Below are positions 15,725-20,012 of a stretch of DNA of 20,012 nt, piece by piece. The DNA is taken from assembly GCA_016295505.1 (NCBI GenBank), contig JAEDLC010000027.1, forward strand, positions 1 through 20,012. Direction: 5' to 3'. A program made the translations under genes and the position numbers. The notes below the pieces were generated by a model. That model ran no database searches. It was not told the origin of the DNA and saw only the letters and a list, made by a program, of their open reading frames with translations. The stretch comes from Dorea sp. Lineage in GTDB: Bacteria > Bacillota_A > Clostridia > Lachnospirales > Lachnospiraceae. The first letter of the stretch is position 1. Every line of letters starts with the position of its first letter.

Positions 15725-16694
15725 AGTATATAAATCAGCTCTGGCTGCAGTGTCATCTGCACTGCTTTTGTCTGCCTGTATCTTTCATCCGAAAGCCGTA
15801 GTTGCAGACTATGAAACAGACACTTATAATAAGAGTCTATATAAAGAAAAGTTATATGCATCCGACTTATGTATCGCATCCGGTGATGTCTCTTTAGACG
15901 GCATTTCATCATCAGTAACAGAGAATCTGTATTCTGCTGCACTGTTTGATCTGAACGGGAAAAAGGTTGATTTTTCATATAATGTATACGAAAAAGTATA
16001 TCCGGCAAGTACAACAAAGCTTATGACTGCACTCATTGCATTGAAATATGCTGATTTGTCCGAAGTAGTGACTGTATCGTCACACGCGGATAAAGACAGT
16101 TTTGCGGCAGATGAACAGACCTGTGGTCTGGAAACCGGAGACCGGCTTACATTACTGGATCTTCTGTATGGCCTGCTTCTGCATTCAGGTAATGATAATG
16201 CGGTTGCTGTGGCAGAATATATCGGGGGAACAATGGAAGAATTCGCAGATATGATGAATGAAGAGGCAGAAAAGATCCTTGCTACGGGAACACATTTTGT
16301 GAATTCCAGTGGTCTTCATGATGATAATCATTATACGACTGCGTACGACCTGTATCTGATATTTGATCAATGCATGCAATATGATAAATTTATGGAAATC
16401 ATCAGTTCCAGATCCTATACGGCTGATATCACTGGCGCAGACGGATATGTACGGCAGGTTACATGGGAACCGACAAATTACTATGCGACAGGAGAAGCTA
16501 CGCTGCCGGACAATGCAACTGTAATTGGTGGCAAGACCGGAACAACAACACCGGCTGGTAACTGTCTGGTTCTGCTTGAAGAAGATGAAGAGCAGCATCC
16601 ATACATTTCAATCGTGATGGGTGCTGACACCAAGGCATTACTATATCAGGATATGACAGCCCTGATCAATGCAATTCCCGGGGATAATGAATGA
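15708..16694 (+). CDS. D-alanyl-D-alanine carboxypeptidase (DacA-like, S11 family), possible lipoprotein
   Basis: This enzyme trims the terminal D-Ala of peptidoglycan stem peptides outside the membrane. The 328-residue protein carries the three low-molecular-weight PBP motifs: S101-TTK, S160-GN and K276-TG. The N-terminus has a basic region and hydrophobic core ending LLLSAC, where C24 fits a lipobox (L-S-A-C); a signal peptidase I site near VVA-D is the alternative. The usual C-terminal beta domain and amphipathic anchor are absent or very short. GTG 15708 is preferred over TTG 15699 on ribosome binding site spacing, and both overlap mgsA. It ends the wall operon; the following inverted repeat begins at its stop codon. 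Confidence 0.92.
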   Translation: MKCIDKVYKSALAAVSSALLLSACIFHPKAVVADYETDTYNKSLYKEKLYASDLCIASGDVSLDGISSSVTENLYSAALFDLNGKKVDFSYNVYEKVYPASTTKLMTALIALKYADLSEVVTVSSHADKDSFAADEQTCGLETGDRLTLLDLLYGLLLHSGNDNAVAVAEYIGGTMEEFADMMNEEAEKILATGTHFVNSSGLHDDNHYTTAYDLYLIFDQCMQYDKFMEIISSRSYTADITGADGYVRQVTWEPTNYYATGEATLPDNATVIGGKTGTTTPAGNCLVLLEEDEEQHPYISIVMGADTKALLYQDMTALINAIPGDNE

Positions 16695-16819
16695 GAAAAT
16701 CTACAAAACAATCAACCATGAAGGGACTGTTAAAAAATGTAAGCTGCCGTTTTTCGTGATATCACTGAGCGGCAGCCGATTCATTTTCAGCAGTCCCTTG
16801 CTTCATGGCAATTCTCATT
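16690..16819. repeat. Long nested inverted repeat between convergent genes
   Basis: Several arms nest around one centre: AATGAGAA (16690-16697) with TTCTCATT (16812-16819); CCATG plus AAGGGACTG (16716-16729) with CAGTCCCTT (16791-16799) plus CATGG (16804-16808); and GCTGCCG (16743-16749) with CGGCAGC (16770-16776). The centre contains the self-complementary GTGATATCAC (16756-16765). The arms are interrupted by unpaired stretches of different lengths. It spans the dacA stop codon and the whole space between the two convergent genes. It could be a degenerate miniature mobile or palindromic repeat element that now serves as a terminator. Confidence 0.7.
16732..16776 (-). terminator. Probable intrinsic terminator for the DUF378 gene (possibly bidirectional)
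   Basis: Read on the minus strand, a GC-rich 7-base stem (GCTGCCG/CGGCAGC) with a 20-base loop is followed by TTACATTTTTT. That is a reasonable intrinsic terminator for the minus-strand gene ending at 16842. On the plus strand the same stem is followed by only CGATTCATTTT, so termination of the dacA transcript may be weaker or rely on the larger outer stem. Confidence 0.55.
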
Positions 16820-16841
16820 ATAAATTGAGCCCTATATGCCT

Positions 16842-17042
16842 TTAATCAGAACCGCCGATTCTTCCATAAAGGCTGATTAAATATAATCCACACAATCCTA
16901 TGATCGTATAGATAATACGCGACAGCCATGACAGATTTCCAAAAATAACGGCAACAAGATCCAGTCGGAAGATTCCAACCAGAAGCCAGTTGACTGCTCC
17001 GATGATCACCAGTGTTAATGCAGTATTATCGAACCATTTCAT
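16842..17042 (-). CDS. DUF378 family small membrane protein
   Basis: This 66-residue protein has two transmembrane segments: TLVIIGAVNWLLVGIF (about 10-25) and IIYTIIGLCGLYLISLYG (about 44-61). The GAVNWLLVG motif is characteristic of DUF378 (PF04070). Function is unknown. The ATG at 17042 follows AAAGGAGG at about seven bases on the minus strand; an upstream in-frame ATG at 17063 lacks such a site. It is the only minus-strand gene in the window and probably a monocistronic insertion between two plus-strand operons. Confidence 0.88.
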   Translation of the reverse strand: MKWFDNTALTLVIIGAVNWLLVGIFRLDLVAVIFGNLSWLSRIIYTIIGLCGLYLISLYGRIGGSD

Positions 17043-17059
17043 ATGATTTCCTCCTTTTA

Positions 17060-17079
17060 TCATACTGAAGCTAGTATGA
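17060..17079. repeat. Inverted repeat in the divergent intergenic region
   Basis: TCATACT (17060-17066) and AGTATGA (17073-17079) are perfect 7-base arms with a six-base spacer. The dyad lies between the divergently oriented DUF378 and radical SAM genes, just upstream of the DUF378 ribosome binding site. I could not place a convincing -35/-10 pair on either strand here, so its role as an operator or promoter element is a guess. Confidence 0.35.
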
Positions 17080-17126
17080 GCGTCTTAGAGAGGAAATATA
17101 CATTTTTTGAAGGGAAAAATAATCAG

Positions 17127-18074
17127 ATGAACGAAAAGCTTCCATATTATCCATATTCTGAATATCTGAAATCAAAATATCAGGAAAAAGTATATAAGCT
17201 CCCGGTCAATCTTCCTCTGACCTGTCCGAACCGTCTGCTCGGAGAGGGATGCACCTTCTGTGCAGAGTCAGGAACCGGGTTCGAAGCATTGAGTAATCAG
17301 CTGTCGGTCCGGGAACAGCTGGAAAAGACACGCATACATATTGAAAAAAAGTATCATGCACATAAGTTTATTGCATATTTTCAAAATTATACCAATACTT
17401 TTCTCCCGGCAGAGCGTTTCCGGGAATATCTTGAGGAAGCATTAAGTGTTCCCGATATTGTAGAAATCGCAGTATCTACGAGACCAGACTGTATCCGTGA
17501 AGATTATCTTGATATTCTGCAGGAGATATCTCGTTCACATGAAGTACAGATTACAATAGAACTTGGCCTTCAGACGGTCAATTATCATACATTGCAGCAG
17601 ATCAACCGTGGGCATGGTCTTGCAGAGTATATTGATGCTGTTCTTCGAATCCGGCCATACGGTTTTGATATCTGTACACATATGATTTTGAATCTGCCTC
17701 AGGATGATACAGAAGACGCCATTGAATCCGCAAAAATCATCTCTGCTCTGAAAACAAACGTTGTAAAAGTACATTCTCTTTACATTGCCAAAAACACAAG
17801 GTTGTGTGAAGCGTATGAAAATGGTACAATAACTTTATGCTCAAAAGAGGACTATCTCTTTCGTCTTATGATGTTTCTGGAATATCTGGATCCATCAATT
17901 GCGGTAGAGCGTCTGTTCAGTCGGATTCCGTCAGAGGATGCTGTCTTCTGTAACTGGGGAACCAGCTGGTGGAAATTAAAAGATGAATTGCTTATGATGA
18001 TGAAAGAAAATAGTAGTTATCAAGGGAAACACTATGACTATCTTGATGGTGCTGCGCTTAGACTATTAGATTAG
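17127..18074 (+). CDS. TIGR01212/YhcC family radical SAM protein
   Basis: This 315-residue radical SAM protein has the cluster cysteines C33, C42 and C45 in TCPNRLLGEGCTFC, the spacing seen in the TIGR01212 (YhcC) group. Other family blocks are FIAYFQNYTNTFLP, IAVSTRPDCI, IELGLQTVNYHTLQQINRGH, CTHMILNLPQDD and VKVHSLYIAKNTRL. The substrate is unknown; distant relatives act on tRNA or in protein modification. I chose ATG 17127 because family members start shortly before the YLK/KVYKL block. AAGGGA lies about 11 bases upstream. In-frame ATGs at 17043 and 17076 extend the protein without conserved sequence. It is followed after 15 bases by the HlyD-like gene. Confidence 0.9.
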   Translation: MNEKLPYYPYSEYLKSKYQEKVYKLPVNLPLTCPNRLLGEGCTFCAESGTGFEALSNQLSVREQLEKTRIHIEKKYHAHKFIAYFQNYTNTFLPAERFREYLEEALSVPDIVEIAVSTRPDCIREDYLDILQEISRSHEVQITIELGLQTVNYHTLQQINRGHGLAEYIDAVLRIRPYGFDICTHMILNLPQDDTEDAIESAKIISALKTNVVKVHSLYIAKNTRLCEAYENGTITLCSKEDYLFRLMMFLEYLDPSIAVERLFSRIPSEDAVFCNWGTSWWKLKDELLMMMKENSSYQGKHYDYLDGAALRLLD

Positions 18075-18089
18075 GAGGCTTATCAGGCT

Positions 18090-19463
18090 TTGGCTGGAAA
18101 AGAATTAACAAATATAAAGGTATATCATAAAAAAGGACATATTAATATTGGTATTATCATCTTTGGTGTCATATTTGTCTATTTATTTGTTACAGTATTG
18201 ATGTATCTTACCAATAAGCATATTACTGCATACGAAGTTCGTGAAGGCTCTATCCTCAAGGATAATTCCTATACCGGTTTTATTCTGCGTGAGGAAGAGG
18301 TCATTAAGGCAGAGAGCGGTGGATATATTAACTTCTTTGCTACGGAGGGAAGTAAAGTCGGAGCCAAAAGCAGGATTTACTCTCTGTCCGATAAAAAGCT
18401 GGACTTTAACAGTGACAATTCAGAAACTCAGGAACTGACTGCCGAAGAACAGGCATCTATGCTTGTAAGAACACAGGCGTTCTGTGAAAATTTTGATGAT
18501 CAGAAATTCAGCGATGTTTATTCCATGAAAGACACCATTACTGATGTTCTTGATGGGAAATCCAGTCAGAGCCGAAAGATCCAGCTTGATGCTATGGCTT
18601 CCGAAGGACAGAATGGTCTGCAGGTATTCAATGCATCCGGAGACGGAATTATCGCCTATTCAACAGATGGATATGAAAACATAACACTTAGTGACCTGAC
18701 AGAAGATATCCTGAATAAAAAGGGGTATGAGTCTTCAAGCGTAAAAGATAATACGCAGGTAAAAAAGGGAGATGCAATCTATAAACTGATACAGGATAAT
18801 AAATGGAATATCGTGATTCTTCTCAGTGATGAAAGTGCAAAAGACATGTCTGAGATGACAAGTGTAAAAGTTCGTTTTTCAAAAGACAATGAAACTGCAG
18901 TTGCAGGCTTTTCCGTGCAGAAAATCAATGGAATGAATGTCGGAGTCCTTTCGTTCAGCAATTCTATGGTCCGCTATGTACAGGAGAGATACCTGGATCT
19001 GGAGCTGATTCTTCAGGATGTATCCGGACTGAAGATTCCAAAATCTGCTGTCACGGAAAAAGATTTCTATCTGGTTCCACAGGATTATCTGACTCAGGGA
19101 GGTAACAGCAATAATACCGGAGTTCTGATCGATAATGGGGACAAAAACGCGGAATTCCAGAGTGTAGAGGTCTACTATCGGGATGAAGAAAACGGAACAG
19201 TATATCTTGACCCCAATGATTTTAAGAAAAACACGTCTCTTCGAAAACCGGATTCTACAGAGACTTATCCTCTGGAAAAGACCATGAGTCTTAAAGGAGT
19301 ATATAATATAAATAAAGGCTATGCCGTTTTCAAACAGATTCATATCCTCTGCGAAAGTGATGAATACTATATTGTGGAAGCCGGCAGCAATTATGGACTT
19401 GCAAACTATGATCATATCGCACTGGTTGGTAAAGATGTTCATGAAAATGACGTAGTGTATTAA
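18090..19463 (+). CDS. Membrane-anchored HlyD-like (membrane fusion type) protein next to yggS
   Basis: This 457-residue protein has a basic cytosolic N-terminus, one transmembrane segment at about residues 19-41, then a large extracytoplasmic part. The first extracellular block (SYTGFILREEEVIKAESGGYI and the following EGSKVGAKSRIYSL) resembles the lipoyl-like barrel of HlyD/membrane fusion proteins. The rest holds further beta-rich segments and a low-complexity linker (GGNSNNTG). No ABC or RND transporter gene is adjacent. Such proteins occur in Clostridia directly ahead of yggS-sepF, so a role in envelope or division is plausible but unproven. The start is TTG 18090; AGGAGG is about 11 bases upstream at the end of the radical SAM gene, and no other good start is present. 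Confidence 0.8.
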   Translation: MAGKELTNIKVYHKKGHINIGIIIFGVIFVYLFVTVLMYLTNKHITAYEVREGSILKDNSYTGFILREEEVIKAESGGYINFFATEGSKVGAKSRIYSLSDKKLDFNSDNSETQELTAEEQASMLVRTQAFCENFDDQKFSDVYSMKDTITDVLDGKSSQSRKIQLDAMASEGQNGLQVFNASGDGIIAYSTDGYENITLSDLTEDILNKKGYESSSVKDNTQVKKGDAIYKLIQDNKWNIVILLSDESAKDMSEMTSVKVRFSKDNETAVAGFSVQKINGMNVGVLSFSNSMVRYVQERYLDLELILQDVSGLKIPKSAVTEKDFYLVPQDYLTQGGNSNNTGVLIDNGDKNAEFQSVEVYYRDEENGTVYLDPNDFKKNTSLRKPDSTETYPLEKTMSLKGVYNINKGYAVFKQIHILCESDEYYIVEAGSNYGLANYDHIALVGKDVHENDVVY

Positions 19464-19480
19464 AAAGGAGAGATACAGAA

Positions 19481-20012
19481 ATGTTAAGAGAAAATCTTGA
19501 AGCAGTAGAAGCAAATATTCAGGCCGCATGTGAACGGGCAGGCAGAGACCGCAGCGAAGTTACACTGATCGCAGTCAGTAAGACAAAACCAGTAGAAACC
19601 CTTCAGGAAGCCTATGATCTTGGCGTACGGATATTTGGTGAAAATAAAGCCCAGGAACTTGCAGGTAAATACGAAGTCCTTCCGGATGATATTCACTGGC
19701 ATATGATCGGGCATATGCAGCGCAATAAAGTAAAATACATTGTTGACAAGGTTGATCTCATTCATTCCGTTGATTCAGTCCGACTTGCGGAAACAATTGA
19801 GAAAGAGGCTGAAAAACGTAACGTTACGGTAAATATCCTCATTGAGGTAAATGTTGCGAAAGAGGAAAGCAAATACGGCCTCATGCCGGAAGAAGTCATT
19901 GATTTTGTGGATAAACTTGCAGATTTTCCGCATCTGCGTGTAAAAGGTCTCATGACAATTGCTCCTTTTGTAGATGATCCGGAGGAAAATCGCCCGATTT
20001 TCGCGCATTTAC
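19481..20012 (+). CDS. yggS: YggS/YlmE family PLP-binding protein (3' truncated by window)
   Basis: This family (PLPBP, COG0325) binds pyridoxal 5'-phosphate, has no known catalysis, and influences vitamin B6 and amino-acid homeostasis. About 177 residues are visible and the frame stays open to the window end. Seen motifs are AVSKTKP with PLP lysine K34, FGENKAQE, WHMIGHMQRNK, HSVDS, IEVNVAKEESKYG and GLMTIAPF. The usual WHFIG-LQ-NK reads WHMIGHMQRNK, within family variation. The ATG follows AAAGGAGA by ten bases, 17 bases after the HlyD-like gene. In Firmicutes this gene normally heads the sepF-ylmG-ylmH-divIVA division cluster. Confidence 0.95.
   Translation, partial: MLRENLEAVEANIQAACERAGRDRSEVTLIAVSKTKPVETLQEAYDLGVRIFGENKAQELAGKYEVLPDDIHWHMIGHMQRNKVKYIVDKVDLIHSVDSVRLAETIEKEAEKRNVTVNILIEVNVAKEESKYGLMPEEVIDFVDKLADFPHLRVKGLMTIAPFVDDPEENRPIFAHL

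Noticed and set aside
17043..17126. N-terminal extension of the radical SAM protein
   Set aside because: The added 28 residues are not family-like and overlap the regulatory region of the divergent gene; no ribosome binding site serves ATG 17043.
18879..19529. 216-residue minus-strand open frame across the HlyD-like and yggS genes
   Set aside because: It spans two real plus-strand genes and their junction, with no supporting start signal or family resemblance.
1..20012. Search for tRNA, rRNA, CRISPR, transposase, toxin-antitoxin or prophage genes
   Set aside because: Coding genes cover nearly the whole window, and no cloverleaf, spaced repeat array or mobile-element motif was seen.

Overview
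The window looks like chromosomal DNA of a low-to-mid GC Gram-positive anaerobe of the class Clostridia, most likely family Lachnospiraceae. The evidence is strong AGGAGG-type ribosome binding sites, an endonuclease-type MutL, DUF4321 and DUF378 small membrane proteins, and a radC-mreBCD-mrdA-minCDE-rodA gene order. The genus is an inference and I cannot fix it from sequence alone. I found no tRNA, rRNA, CRISPR array, transposase or prophage gene, and no gene-free stretch longer than about 150 bases.

Region 1 (1-6116) is a tightly packed housekeeping run on the plus strand. It holds the 3' end of mutL, miaA, a 98-residue unknown protein, a PLP enzyme of the methionine gamma-lyase (YnbB) family, and two unrelated FAD proteins joined by a 4-base overlap.

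Region 2 (about 6139-16694) begins with a candidate sigma-A promoter whose spacer is occupied by an inverted repeat. It carries a DUF4321 membrane protein, radC, a divergent MreB, mreC, mreD, an unusually long PBP2, minC, minD, minE, a RodA/FtsW-type SEDS glycosyltransferase, a methylglyoxal-synthase-fold protein, and a D-Ala-D-Ala carboxypeptidase. It is a cell-shape and division-site operon. The SEDS polymerase and its partner transpeptidase bracket the complete Min system, and MreBCD leads. Most junctions are overlaps or gaps under 25 bases, so co-transcription and translational coupling are likely. Several wall genes use GTG or TTG starts, while mreBCD, minD, minE and mgsA use ATG.

Region 3 (16690-17079) contains a long nested inverted repeat, probably a terminator, and a small DUF378 membrane gene on the minus strand. 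Region 4 (17127-20012) returns to the plus strand with a TIGR01212-type radical SAM protein, a membrane-anchored HlyD-like protein, and the 5' part of the PLP-binding protein YggS, which in related genomes usually precedes sepF and divIVA.

There is no obvious new multi-gene defence or mobile system. The most notable oddities are the MGS-fold protein with a lysine where the catalytic-base aspartate should be, the MreB-like protein with altered nucleotide-binding motifs, the roughly 250-residue insertion in PBP2, the possible lipoprotein nature of the carboxypeptidase, and the 130-base nested palindrome.
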